This document shows, piece after piece, positions 20,346 through 33,689 of a stretch of DNA of 64,000 bases. This DNA is from Himantopus leucocephalus (taxonomy: Eukaryota > Chordata > Aves > Charadriiformes > Recurvirostridae). The notes beneath the pieces were generated by a model. The model was not told the origin of the DNA, ran no database searches, and saw only the letters and a list, made by a program, of their open reading frames with translations. Position 1 is the stretch's first letter. The number at the start of each line of letters is the position of its first letter. The translations under genes and the position numbers were made by a program. The stretch lies in assembly GCA_003993805.1 (NCBI GenBank), contig RSEF01000002.1, positions 76,805,772-76,869,771 on the forward strand. The letters run 5' to 3'.

Positions 20346-23300
20346 GAGAGATGGGCCCACAGGGAAGGACCAGGATGTCGGTGGTGATGAAAACAGACCT
20401 ATCTAAAAGAAAACCAACCAACCCAAAATCCCAACAACCCATTTTTATGAGCAATTGCGTCCATTACCCTAAATAAGAAGGAAATTCCAGAATTCTGGAC
20501 AAGGATTGGGGTTGACTGGAAGAATTACCCACCATCTCCTCCCAGTGGCAGGTACCTCAATGAGTGCAAAAGGAGGCAAAAAGTATTGAAGAATGCAACT
20601 GCAGCAAATGAAACATCTCTCTGACAAACTAGGAAAGAAGAGCAGAGGTAAGTGATGGTTTTGGGACAGGTCTCAGAGTAGAGAAAAAAGGCCTCGGGGC
20701 CTGTGATTCAGAGGTGCTGGCCAGCACTGTGGTTCTGGCTGAAGTGATGGGTATTTAGCTTGTCAAATAGTCAACCCTTTATTCACAAACCCACTCACTC
20801 TTTACAAGCCCCCTTATGTACAAAGCCTATTGATGAAAGTGCTTCACCTTGAACTCTTGTAGGAAGTCTCTTTAATCACAGAAGTTTCAGATCGCTTATT
20901 TGCTTTGGGTTGGTTTTTATTTTATTTTTTTTTAAATTTTGCACTTCATGTACAATAATGTCCAGACAGAGGAGAAAATTACGAAGGCTACATAGGGAAA
21001 ATTAAGAAACATCTGCACTGGACTTGCCTGTGTGGTGTTTGTGTGCCTGGGTATGTGGTTCCCTTAGCTTAAGGAGACAGAATTAGAAGGGATACCAAAC
21101 TCAAGCAACAAGATGCGATTATGTTATATTGGATCCTTTGGCTGTAGCCTGCTGCTTCAGCTTGTAGAGGTACTCTAAGTTGTTGCCCTCATGATTAGTC
21201 CTTGTCCAGTATGTCCCCTGTATGCTCCAGGCACTTGCTCCTCCACTGCTCTTTGCCTCCTCCTGGTTTTTATTTCCCCTCCTTTATCTCTGGCCCTTGT
21301 TTCTCTCTGCTGTTGGTCCCAGACTCCTTTGAGCCCAATCTCATACTCCTCCACCCCCAGTCCCAGCAAGCTGGTGAGGGGATGGAGAGCCATTTCCCTC
21401 ACTGGTTTCCATTTTTGCTTCCCTGTCCCATCACCACCAGCTCTAAGGCACAATTTCTCCGTCTTTCATTCCTAGTCTCATCCCAAGCCACCTCTGCCCC
21501 CTCCCTCCACCTCCAGCACCTTCTGCTTTGTCACAGGCAGTGCCAGAGCTCAGGTTGCTGCCGCCTGGCACCATCTGGGCTAGTGGTGGTGGGACCTTCC
21601 CCCTGGGCAAGAACCCAACAAGCCCCAGCCCCTGGGCTGCAACACTAGGTTTCATGAAGGGGGCTCAGGTGCAGACCTTGGGGGGCTCACAGAGAGCTGT
21701 GAGACTGGAATAAAGCTCGGAAGGATTTTTTTTTAGCTGTCGAGCTCTAATGAGCACTTGCGAGCAAGATGATTTATCTCGTCGAAGGCTTATACCGTGG
21801 TAATATTTGGATGGAGGTTTTTCGCAGGCAAGCGGCACATTCCTGACACACAAGCCAAAATCCTGCCACATTTCAAGTCTTTTTTCCAAAGCCTGGGGGC
21901 ATGAAGAAAAGGTCACCAAATTTCTTGAAGCATGGAGGGGAAAAAAGAGCATATTTTCTTCCAGCTAAATGATCACCAACCACTTAAAATTTCCAGGCAG
22001 AGAAAATACACTGGGGCAGACTCCAGCCTGGGATATTTTAGCTCAAACAGCTGTCATTTGACAAAATTACAAGTGACTGTAATTAGGAAGCAACAGGCAA
22101 CTGGTGGATTTGCTGGTGTCCCATTAAAATATGCTTTTTACATTTTTCAAAGAACAAAAGCTCTTGTGCAGGTATATTTGCTATGGTTGGGAAGAAGTAG
22201 CACTCTGCTTTTCTCCCCCCCACACCCCCCGCCGCCTCCTTTTTTTTCTGAATGAAAGTGTTTTACAAACGAAAAATGAGGTTTCCTGAAATGAAGGGCT
22301 GCCTTTTATTCTGAGCTGGCTTCCATGAAATGTATTTGAGAGCCTCCTGTCCTTATCTCTGAACTTGCTGCAGGGTGACAACCGACCGTCCCATCCGGGC
22401 TGGCTTGGCCGAGTGAGCGGCTGGGCTGGGCAGAGTTCCACAGACCTGGTGGGACATTTGAGGAGGTTCCGGGCAGCCCCAGGAAAAGGCTTGCTATGCT
22501 CTTCGTCGCCTGCCACCACATTTGGAGTCCAGCCCCATGCATGTCCACTTCTACTCCCTGGGACCCAGGGAGGTGCAGGCTGAAGGAGGGCTGCCTCCCC
22601 ATCTCACCCCGGGGCTGCAGTCCTGGCTGGCGCACCCTCCTTCTGATGTCCTGAGCGAAGGCCTCGCTCACCTGCCCCACTTGGGCACCAAAGGGTTCAG
22701 GTTCCCCAAGCAGGAGCAGGAAAGTGTCCCTAGACTTCTCACCACCGATGACCTGCACTTGCCCTGGGGGCTGCTGGCTGACTCGATCTCCCTTTCTGAC
22801 TCATCTCCATCACTTTCCTCCAGGTCTTTTCTCTCTCTCTTTCTCTTCAATAACCTCCCTTTGTGTCCTAGTCCCTCTTTTCCCCTTCAGTGGTACCTCC
22901 TGGAGCACCGCCGGGAGGGGTGGGAAGCAGTAAGGGTGTGCAACAAGTCCTGTCCCTGTGGAACGAGAAAGCACAAGCACCTCCAGAAATGCAGCCTGAC
23001 CTGCACAGCGCACATGGGCAAGTGACAGAGAGAGCACCACGTGTTGGAGACTGTGGGCCACGGCCACTGTGACTTTATCTGGGAATAGCCGATACACATG
23101 AGGGGAGGCTCCAGCATGGGAACAGCAGCACCCCAGCACGCTTATCTGTACTTGGTCATACAGTGAGCACCAAAACTCTCCCCCACAAGGCAAAAGTCAT
23201 GCGACTATATATGATAAACTGTCACAGGCAGTTCTTTGCATAGGTTAGGATAATAGGCTAAACAGCACGTGAGCACAGGAGCAAAAACTTGTAGCTGTTT

Positions 23301-24696
23301 GCTTTCCGACATTATGCTGTGGACTCACTGCCACAAAATATTGCTGAGGCAATAGTTCAGCAGAAAAATTAAAAGCCTGGTAAGTCAACCCCTTTCCCCT
23401 CGTCCGTAGTTCTGATGGGAAAGTCACAGCAGCACAGCAGAGGAAAAAAACATCTTGATGCAATCTTGTGCAGACATTAAGAACTGCAGGGATGCTGTAG
23501 TGCAGTCTCCCACCAGGTAAGCAAGAAGGACAGGCTACGGCCCACAAAGCTGGAGCACTTACTCCTCCTCACACTCAGGAAGGCATTGAGCTTTTTAGAG
23601 CAGTCCTGCCCCGGGTTTTCATCCTGTGGGGCAAACAGAAAGGCAAAAGAGTGTGTTTGTGTCTGTGAGCAGGGGTAGATTTTACCAGGGGACAGGTCCG
23701 AGGAGACTGAGCCTTTTTTCACTCCTAACTGTCTCCTGGCAGCGTCACCGCCACTGCACAGCCTCTTCTTTCCCAGGGCTAAAATAGCACAATTTCTTAT
23801 GTCACATAACAGATCTTATAAAACAGATTCCTTTTTGCCAGAGAGAAAATCTTTGTTACGCTGAAGTTAAGATTGAGATAATATATTGGTGAGACGTGCA
23901 AATTTAAAAAAAAAAGGAAAAGACATTGCCACTGCAAACTCCCCCTCAAGTAACACCCCCCTACAATAAATAAACTACATAAATAACCCCTTCTCAATAA
24001 AAGTCCAAGCAAACCAAACCAAATAGAAAACAAAAGAAACACAAAACCCAAATGGACCGACCAGCCCCAAAACTCTGACAAAAGGACAGCAGTTGGGTTT
24101 CAGTGGAACATGGTGAATTGAGTAGATGAAAACCCAAACAAAATGCAGATATGGGAAGGGGGGGAAAAACAAACAAAAAAACCCTACCCAAGATGAAGAA
24201 CTGAAGGAAATAAATGCCTGGGGCATCATTCCAAAAAGCCCAACCTTTTGTAGTGTGGCAAGTCACTTCAGATGATGCTCCACCAGCCCCGTGCGGCTTT
24301 GTTCCCCTCCCCACTCTCTGCAGCACGATGAAAGCACAGGAAGGATGTTCAATGGCAGATTGGCCATCAGCCACTTTCAAAGGGGAGTCATTTAGTGAGA
24401 TTCACTCATACTTGTATAAGCTGAAACAAAAAAAAATGAACAACATTGGTAAAGCAACCAGACTGATCTTACAAACACACTTCATCTTGGACGTGGCTGA
24501 TGGGAAAAACACTCTGTTGTAGAGAATGTAACATTATGAATACTGATAACACCTCCCAACAAGCCTCAAACACCTATTTCCAGATGAGTGTTTACCACCA
24601 CGTGGTCGGTCAGGGCTGACCATATTGTGTACAAGTCTGATTATTACAGCCCAAGTGTTGTATTGTTTTTAGTTTTCTTTAAATCTAGGAGTGTAC

Positions 24697-24716
24697 GGGG
24701 TGGGGGGGAGAGGGGG
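24697..24716 (+). other. G-quadruplex-prone G-run cluster
   Basis: Runs of G4, G7 and G5 separated by T and AGA. The G7 run can supply two tracts, giving four in all. No gene context. Confidence 0.5.
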
Positions 24717-25177
24717 CTCTTGACTTCTGTAGCACACCAGAGCTGTCATGCTTAGACCAAAATCTGTAAGCTCTTCAGCCCAAAGTGGTTAACCTGATAA
24801 AAAAGGCTCCCCAGAAAGGCTGAACCATTTTTAACAGCGAACGTTTATCACTTACTATCCTTGGTAAAAGCTAGCTAGTCAGACTTAAGGTCGTAAGAGA
24901 TAGAGATAACCCACAGTATTTCTTCAGTTATTTGAGTGATATGCTGCTCCCAGAAAAGTTGAGAAAGCTTTTGAAGCCTGGATAAATTTTCATTCATGAG
25001 AACTGTGGGGGTTTTTTTGTTTGTTTTTTGGGTCTTTTTTTTTTCCTTTTAAACCCGTCTTGCAGATAAAACTTGACACAATTCATCACTGGCAGGAAAC
25101 CTTGGAGGGTGCGGTCTGCTGGGTAGAGCAGAGGCCCAGGGCTTCGCATGTCTCACTTCCATCCCTGCTGCTGGCAC

Positions 25178-25206
25178 TGACTCACAGCCTGGCTGGGGGT
25201 GAGTCA
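25178..25206. promoter_or_regulatory. Candidate AP-1 site pair with downstream TATA-like box
   Basis: TGACTCA at 25178-25184 and TGAGTCA at 25200-25206, both perfect AP-1/BATF-JUN/MAF-type 7-mers, spaced 22 bp start to start in a locally GC-rich stretch. TATTTAA follows at 25264-25270. It could be a distal enhancer or a cryptic promoter, but is unproven. Confidence 0.35.
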
Positions 25207-28200
25207 CCTCGCCGCTCCGCACCTCCTGGAGAGACTGTGGCATACCTGGTGGGACAGCTCCGCTATTTAAGTTAGTTAGCGCCAGGCACGTGATTTTGGG
25301 ATGACCGAAGCTGATGGGTGGTGTCTGTTGGCTTTCACAGGTTCTTGTGTTCGTACCCAGCAAAACGCAGCAGGAGTCAGAGATCAAAGGCCCAGGGTGC
25401 TACTAGAAGCTACGCTGGATTTGTAAATTGAGTTTTCGATATGCTCATGGATTGCACATGAGGGTATCGGCTGAGTTAGAGCAATGTTGCCTTCACTGAA
25501 GCGTCGAAGGCTTGCCATGTGTTAGCCAACCAGAAGTACCATGACTTTGCTCAAGAAGGACTTCCAGGTTCATGTCTCTGCTCTGGCATCAATGCATGTG
25601 ATCACAGGGGAAGCACCAAGGCTGATCTCATGTCAGGAGGGGAGCCTTGGGCACTTTGTCCCACCTCAAGCAGGGCTGCTCTCAGCCCATCCAGTTCTGG
25701 ACCATACGTTCTTCGTCCCTGGTCCCTGCCCTCTTCCTTGCACCAGCCCTTGTGTTTTGGAAACCATCTGCTCAGTAATCTGATGCAATTGATGATGAAT
25801 TTGAGGCAAAGGTGGAGGGCCGGGCCAGGCTGGCGATGCAGCAGTTTCACACTCCTCAGAGCCATGTGTTGAAGTGTGTTGCATCCAACTTTGCAATGCC
25901 CCTGTCCCGCAGCAGAATCCATTCCTAACACCTTACGAAAAGCACCTTAGCAAAGTGTTTCAAGAGCACATAAGCTGCATGAAGAGGCACCTACATGAGT
26001 CATTAGGAAGAAGGCAGAAGCTCATCTTTAAACATTCCTTTGCCACAACACTTCATCAGTCTTCGAAACTGAAGTGTAGGTCTTTCCCTGTCCTCAGTTC
26101 TCACCTTAGGCAACAAAACACCACTTTGCTCCTTCTTGCTGACCAAAGAAATCTTAGAGTCTCTCCTGCAAAGCTTAAACCGTGGGGATGGGGACTCCCT
26201 ACCCCAGCACAACCCACAGCAGAGGAGCTACGACATGGCTGTGAAAGCCAAGGGGGGACACAAAACCAGAGGCCCTCTTCCTGGGAGGATACTGTACCCC
26301 GGGTCTTGTCTTGAAGACCCGGACTGCAGCATCTACATGGAGCTCGTGGCTGTAGGAGGGCACAGGAGGAGTTCAGCTGTAGGGCTGCAGTTACGTTTCA
26401 GGTGAGAGGGGGACGCAGGCAGCTGCAGGCAGACACACACGCCCCCTCCCTGCAAAGGCCACGGCAACCCGGCATGTGCCTGCCATGTTGAGGAGTTGCA
26501 GGCCCAGGCAAGGAGGTGCAGGATTGCAGTCCTGCTCTGCAACTGCTGGTTTTTGCCTCCGTCCCATCTCAGGTGCCAAAATCTGCTTGTGAAGCCAGGC
26601 ATATAAAATTATGGGATCGGTGCTGGAAAAGTAAATACACAAGTTCTGATGTGCTACGAAAGGGGTCCCCGGGTACCTTCAGGAGGCTGGACCGAAGTAT
26701 GATAGGATTAACCCAATTCAGATAGGTCCGTGTAGCGAGTGCTCTTAGGAGGAGAAAAAAACCCATACATACAGAAAATACTATACTGGGCCCTGAAGGA
26801 GTGGAGTTTATTGAGGTTCAAAACCACATTGAACATTCATCTATGCGGGACCCTCAGAAAAATTGTATTTTGCTCATGAACTAATCCATGCACCACCCGG
26901 GCTTGTAAAGCGGTCACTGATTACGTGAGCTGGAGATCAGCTTTCCCATTTGACACAAGGCTTAAATAACTGCCCCAAAAGGACAACCTGGGCACTGCTG
27001 CTGCACAAGGGTAAAACGTGCTTCCGAGAGACACCTTCCGCAGAGGTTGTACCAGGATTAGGCCAGTTGAGTTGCTGACTTTGGGAGTTTCAAACCATAG
27101 AATAGATTTTATCCTCATGAGACAGAAAATTTTGCTGGGGTTTGTTTTATTCAGTTTTACAGCATTTTCACTGTTACAGAGAATCATCTCGCCTTCTGCA
27201 CCGAGGTGTCACCTTCTCTTGCTCTCCAGCATCAGTGGGCGGAGATGTCTGAAGGGACGTGGATGGAGATTCCCTTCCCTGCGCAGGCTGTAACCAAAGA
27301 GGGTTACAACAGGTGTCTACCAACATTTTTTACCCTGATGGTTCAGAGCTCTCTGGTCTCTATTAATTTATTTTCAAATCTACGTCTGCCCATATTTCTA
27401 AAAATAAGTAGCACCGTTAACATTTTGAATTTTAATTATCTACTGAATATCTAAAGATAAGCTGGAAGGGGAAGCCCCTCTGTCAGCAGAAGTACAATCT
27501 AGTTAAATGAGTGAAATTTATCAGAAAAAATGAGTAATGAGCAGTGAGGAAGACTGTCTCATTTTGCTAATTTTACTTCATAAATTATCTGATTTGACAT
27601 TCTGTGCTAAAAAATCTGCTTATGAACCAAGAAAAGCAAGGGACGTACTCCACTCGGTTGAAGCAGAATCTGTGGCCACAAAAATTTTGCTGCATTAGTA
27701 CTGCAGCATGAAACCCCCTGCCACCAAAACGTAGACTCCTGTGGTTGTTTCTAGATCACCGTGTATCTAGAAATAGCTAGGTGTGCTGGGCTTCGGGTCG
27801 CAGCCTACACAGAGCCTCCTGGTTATCTGCAGCCACATCACAACTGCATTAATTTCACTGCCCAGGTGTCCCCAGTGCACAGAAGCGCTAAGCAGAGTTG
27901 TCCTTCCCGCTGCTTGCACCCCCCCAGCCCATTTCAGGAATGAAGGAAAAGATCAGTCTTAATCCTTAATTTGTATTCGATGCGTTTTTAATGAGCTATA
28001 TTGAGACTATCAGCCCCTTTTATTTAGGCGCTTTTGCCTGGGACTGGCAATGAACTTTTAATACTAAAGTTATTTCAGAAGAAAGAGGCGAAAGGGTGCC
28101 AAAATAGGCTATAAAACTAAGCATGTGTTAATAGCATCTGTTACAAATAAGGCTGGATTCCACTTTCCATTGTCTTACTCCTTTTTTCTCAAGTTGTTTA

Positions 28201-29524
28201 AATTTTCCAATTCAAAAGGAATTTGGCTGAAGATTTCCCTTACTTGGTCTTGACCTCACGGAGGGCTGCTTGCAGAAGAGTTGTACAACATCTATTACAA
28301 GCCTTTAAATAGCGAGGGCACGCGAGAAAAGGAACACAGATGCCTTCGTGGATGTTCAGACTAGAAAAAATCAGGTGCAATAAAGGAGCCTCCCCAGTCC
28401 CCCCCATCTGACCCCCAAAATAAAGGGCAGCAGATCTCTTAGTGCTGCTACTCCAAAGGCAGCAAGTCTCCCTCACTGTTCCGTGCAATGAGAAATGTCA
28501 CAGACTGTGTCATTTCTGTTACTCACCAACACACATTACTTTAAAGGATTTCAAGGGTGCATTGATGACTCTCCAAATGAAAGCCCCCTTGGGCTGTCAA
28601 GTAATACTGAAAGAAGTATATAATTTACATGATAAACACCTTGTTCTGAAATAAATACACTGTTTTGGACAAGCTCTCTTAATACCTGCATTAAAGGCAA
28701 GCTTTTAGAGCTCTGAAGCTCGAACAGCACAAAGAGAGAGGGAGCCGAATTGCACAAATCTCCTCTTTAACCTATGGCAGCACTATATAAAAACAGAACT
28801 TAAAAAAGGAAGACCGAAGTGGCTATCACGCTCCCCAGTGAAACCCAGTTTTCCCTTTTATTTAGTGCCAAGAAACTCTAGTAGGTACTGCAAAGTCAGA
28901 AAACAAGGTGCCAACCACATGAAGCCAAAATACTCTTAACACGTACACAGCTTGTGCAAAATTTTTTTCGCCTATAATTAACCATCCAGCATTTTTTATA
29001 GCTTCCTTTAGCAACGTTAAAAGCAACAATGTCGTGTTAACACTGCAGCAGCAGTCCAAACTCTACAAACATCCTAACGTGCGAACGCTTAATACTAACA
29101 TCTAGTACAGAACAGGAGAACGGCTAACGAGGACATAGCAGGAAAATTGAACCATCTCTTTTGTCAGTATACAGACAGGCTGGAATGTAACTAGGGATAA
29201 ATGCTCGCACAGGATTTTTTGTTATGTTTTACCCTTGAATTGTAAACCCTCCAGATTCTCTCTGAAAAATCTTTTAAACAAATTTACAAGTTACAGTGAT
29301 ATTTATTTTCTTTTTTTTTTTGGGTAAGGGTTATCACCCAGAACTCCTCCGGGTACAGGGCTGGGCCAGAAGTGCCGAAAGACCGAAGGACCAAAGCCCT
29401 GTTTGAAATCTATCATTGCATTTAACAAAGCCCTCGACATTTCAGCCTACCTGGAAGCCTGACTGATTCAAAACATATTTTTGTCTTACTAGTTAAATAA
29501 TGCACGTGCTGTTGCCTGTTTTGA

Positions 29525-29553
29525 CAGTAGTCAGAGCCTATTACTGACTACTG
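29525..29553. repeat. Perfect 10-bp inverted repeat, 9-nt loop
   Basis: CAGTAGTCAG at 29525-29534 and CTGACTACTG at 29544-29553 with the loop AGCCTATTA. Too short for a microRNA precursor by itself. Confidence 0.85.
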
Positions 29554-31891
29554 ACTGACGCTAAAATTTTAAGTACCGTGCATGGACTACAGTTCCTAAC
29601 AGTCAGAAACAGATTGCTGATGCTGTACACCGCAGGGGTCCCTCTTTCGGTCCCAGGATAAGATGCACCTGATCCATCAGATCCAGAGAGCCAAAGCTTT
29701 ACAATGTTAAAGATACAGATCTGAGTTTTGAATTTTGGGCTTCAGCAGGAGCACTGCATTCATTTTTCAGTTTCAGTGTGTTCTGATGAGGTTAAGGATC
29801 TTTCCCTTCTAATTTTTAGAGCTATTATAGACTGAAAAGAGCAAAATAGCAGTATGTTTATAGTGTGCAAAACACGTAAACCCCCTCATTGCTAGTGAGT
29901 CCAGACATATATTTGGACACAAAGATCAGTATTTGCATCCATTGATACAATCAATAGTGTACCAATTAATATTGTCAGGAAAATCACAACACTTCAAGAG
30001 TATTTTAGCAGGACAGGTCCAAAGAAGTTGGCTGGAGCTGACTCAAATATGGTCTGGCAGCAGGTTTGGAAGTATAAATCCCGCGTTGCATTGTCTCTGA
30101 TGACTGTGTGTAACCATGGCAAAAGATTCTTGTCTTGATGTTTCCTTCTTCATAAGGCCAAAAACTGTATCTAGGAAATTGAAGTTTCCTACCTTCTCTT
30201 GGATTAGAAACAGAAAATGCCGATCGCTATATTTGAAGTTAAAAAAGGAGTTAAATTTGTGAATATTTTTTATATTTCCTAGGGCTTTGCCTAGCTAAGT
30301 GTTAGACATTCACAGGTGAGGGACTTGCTGCATGTCACTTAGTAGGCTCAGCAAAGAGCTCCACAAAATCCTTCTATCATAGTAACTTGTTAAAATTAAT
30401 CACCATTACACTTTCCTTTACATCAACTATCAATTCTTCTTCTTGTTTTTTTTTTCTGAACATATGTGAGAGTGCTTTTAAAGTAGAATTAGAATAAGCA
30501 ATAACTTTTATCTTTCTTTCAGCTCCATGCTCTGTACAGCACTGCGCTAGTTTTTACGGCTCTGTTCCATCTGCATTGATCTACTTACCAATATAGCCAC
30601 AGAAACACGCTATTACTTCTGAAGTGTTTCCTTAGTTCTGGATGGCAAAAGGCTGTCTGGGTAGAAAGCAAAAAAAAAAACCCCAAAATAAATCTCCCCT
30701 TCAACGCAGAGTACCCTCTTTTCAGGGAGATGCAATAGCTTTGGCAAAGGTTGGGAGACCGGACCTACTTTTACAAGCCAACAGTCACAGGTTATCGCTG
30801 CAGCCGAGGGTGCCCCTACAAAGCATTAACTCCGCACCACTCACTGCACGGATTTCTCTTTTCCTTCTCTGTTGCCATACAGTGAAATTAAACCGGTTGG
30901 AGGTCCTGGGTCTTTTTATGCAACTAGACGAAGACACAAAAGGTTTAGCTCACAGAATACAACTTCCCCAATCCTCAAGAGTCAGGCACATGTGTGCAAT
31001 GTTTGAAGATCTTCCGAGCAAGTACTCTCACATCTATTCATACGCTTGAAATTCAGCACATGCATGAAACTTAGCAGGACTAAGGTTCTTTTTGTATTTT
31101 TACACTAGCTGGCTTTTTAAAAGCTAAAGGAAGGTGTTTAACTTTGACAATGACGCACTACAAGCACATTTCATAAACATATTTTCTAAAAAATATCAAT
31201 TTAAAAAACCCCATTTCTTGGGTGAGAAGGGGTGGGATTTCTTAATTGTTTCATGCTACTTATTTCATCTATTTCATTAAGCTAACACCTGGGTACATAA
31301 CAAATTTCTCCCTTTTTTCCATCATTTTACTGGGGGATTTAGCTATTTTTTCTGCATGTCCCCCCCTCCCATTACATTGATACAGCATTTGCTTTTTATT
31401 ACTTCTTTGCCTACCTCCTGAACTACTCATGACTATTCAAAATAAATGTTCAAAATACAGTAATCTGTAATTAAGGCTGAATATCTCAACACAGCATATT
31501 ATGGTTGAGTTTTCCTCTATAAGACTTAACCTACCTTTAAGCAACATACAGCCTTATTACTTCCTATTTTTTTTTCTCTTAAATGAGAAATAAAGCTCTC
31601 CAGGTTTTTATTTCAGTGTCACATTTTTTTCCAGTCTGTATTGATTTTACATTTTTCTAGAGGTTCAAAGTTCATGTAATAATTAATTTTATTTTCTCTT
31701 GTACTGTTTTCAGCGTTTACCTTTGCTTTAAAAGTCAGAGCCTTTCACTTCTGTTACTTTGATTTCCTTGCTGCCTCCCTTTTCTCTGCAAGCCCCTAAC
31801 TGATCGTTTATTTTACTGTGGTCTCCTCATCTTTTTCCACTCCCAATAAAATTTTTTAAACCTCATTGTATCTTTGAACAGTTTTGGTTGG

Positions 31892-31936
31892 TTTTTTTTT
31901 TTTTTTNTTTTTTTTTTTTTTTTTTTAAAAAAAAAA
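31892..31936. repeat. Poly-T run joined directly to poly-A run (one N inside)
   Basis: T from 31892 to 31926 with an N at 31907, followed without spacer by A at 31927-31936. Either a genuine T/A palindrome or an assembly error at a homopolymer. Confidence 0.9.
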
Positions 31937-32708
31937 CCACACTGACCACTTCTTGTTTTTTGTAATCTTCTTTTCAGAGGAACTGAAGCCTGCTGTATGT
32001 TGGCTCTGAAGTCTCGGCAGTCCCAACTCTCCTTCCACGCAAAGGGATTCCAACACATCCTGTTGCAGCTCACCGACTTCCTTAATTCCACCAGGTGGAT
32101 ACGTTAAAGTCCAGTGCTCTGACTTGACTGTGAGCATTTATTTCATATCAGGTTGAATTCAAGTAATATTTTGATCCCTTACACATTATTCTCTTGTTTG
32201 TTATCAATGACATGTTTTGAAGTGCTACTTCAGAAAGGCAACTAAACACAAACATCTGCCTTCAGGTTTTAAAGACAAGCAACAAGCTGTTGTAACCGCA
32301 GATGAGTGAGAATGATGTTACAATAAAGAGATGCCTGAATATATATTAATTCAGTACAGATGATAAAATATGTTTTCAATACTTAGGATCATGTCTGATA
32401 CAGATGTAGAAAATGTAGACTGGCAAAATTCATAAATCACATTTCTTCAAAAGTAAGGAATTCAAAAAGAGCTTATGACCATAGTTCTTAATATTTTATT
32501 ATTCTGAAGTGAAATCCTTTACAGATTGAGCAAACTGGATGACTATTTCAGTTAATACCAGCAGCTGAGACTACGACCAGCTTAGAATGGACAAAATTTA
32601 ACAAAACAACATTGCTCCAGGTGTTTAACAATTCTCCCTGAAAGCCAACAACGACATGTATTTGAAGTTTCAAATTTCCATTCAACATGCTATTACCACT
32701 TACACACT

Positions 32709-32762
32709 TTTTTTTTTTTTTTTTTTNNNNNNNNNNNNNNNNNTTTTTTTTTTTTTTTTTTT
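32709..32762. other. Poly-T tract with 17-N gap
   Basis: T run on both sides of 17 N (32727-32743), an unresolved homopolymer. It may fall inside the EXOC2 3' UTR if that UTR is long. Confidence 0.95.
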
Positions 32763-33689
32763 GCGAGTAAATACATGTGCATCAAACTGTTTCTTCAATA
32801 TTTCATATTACAGGAACTGTAAACTGTATTTTTAAAGCATGGAACTGAACTGGCAAAAGAAAACATTGACATTACAAAATTGTTTGACAATTCAGTACAC
32901 TGTTTCTGAAAAGTCCCACTCAATATGATTGTAAATACAGAAAGAATACGTTATTACTGCATGATTTACTTGCGAGTCGTGACTTCAGTCATAAAATTAA
33001 ACCCACCCCTCATCCCCCAAAACAAGACCACTTTCTATGAGTCGCTCTCTGTTATAGCTTCCTGCATCTTATATCAAGTCCCAAAATGAAAGTCAGTGTC
33101 AAATCTTCCCTGTGGGGAAGATGGCTGTTGACTTTCGTGTAACTACATCTTAATGGCAGAAAAATTGTTCTTTCCTTCTTAATCCCTAATTCCCATCCAC
33201 ATACAATTCAATAACTAGTGGTGAAAAGAGGACTGACTAACAAGAGGGCAGACAGTGGTAGTAAGCCTGTAAGAGCAAGAAAAGACAAGAGGAGTAAGAA
33301 GGAAGCAGCAAAACCAGTGACGTATTGTGCTCCTCCTCACTTCTGACTACGCAAGATGCAATTAACTATTCTACTCCTTAACACCAAAGAATATTTTACT
33401 TGAAGATTTTTTTAGAAAACTTCTCTTATACTACTCTCATAAACTCGGAGCGCTTTTCTGTTAATTGCCAATGAAAGAAGAGCTTATTTCAAATGCGAAG
33501 TTTATCACCAATATTCCAACAGCAGGGAGAAACAAGAGGCAGGAATATGTTTAATTAAAAAAGAAGCAAGAAAGAAAAGCCTCCCAAGAAGTCAGACTTA
33601 CGGCCACTAAAATTTAGATGGTAACAGAAAAAGAGAGTGATAATTTTTAAATGCAAAAGAAGCAGTGTCCTTCTCCATATAGTATCTGA

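Larger units (their letters stand above)
20346..31890. other. Intergenic region, right part
   Basis: About 11.5 kb. No gene, known RNA or named TE could be supported. GC/pyrimidine-rich parts at 21190-21660 and 22370-23050 give chance frames. From about 26900 on, the DNA is AT-rich and free of visible repeats. An A/C-rich low-complexity cluster lies at 23985-24185, an AP-1-like site pair at 25178-25206, a G-run cluster at 24697-24716 and a short hairpin at 29525-29553. The longest open frame (30642-31049, plus, 135 codons) has no recognisable domain. Confidence 0.6.
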
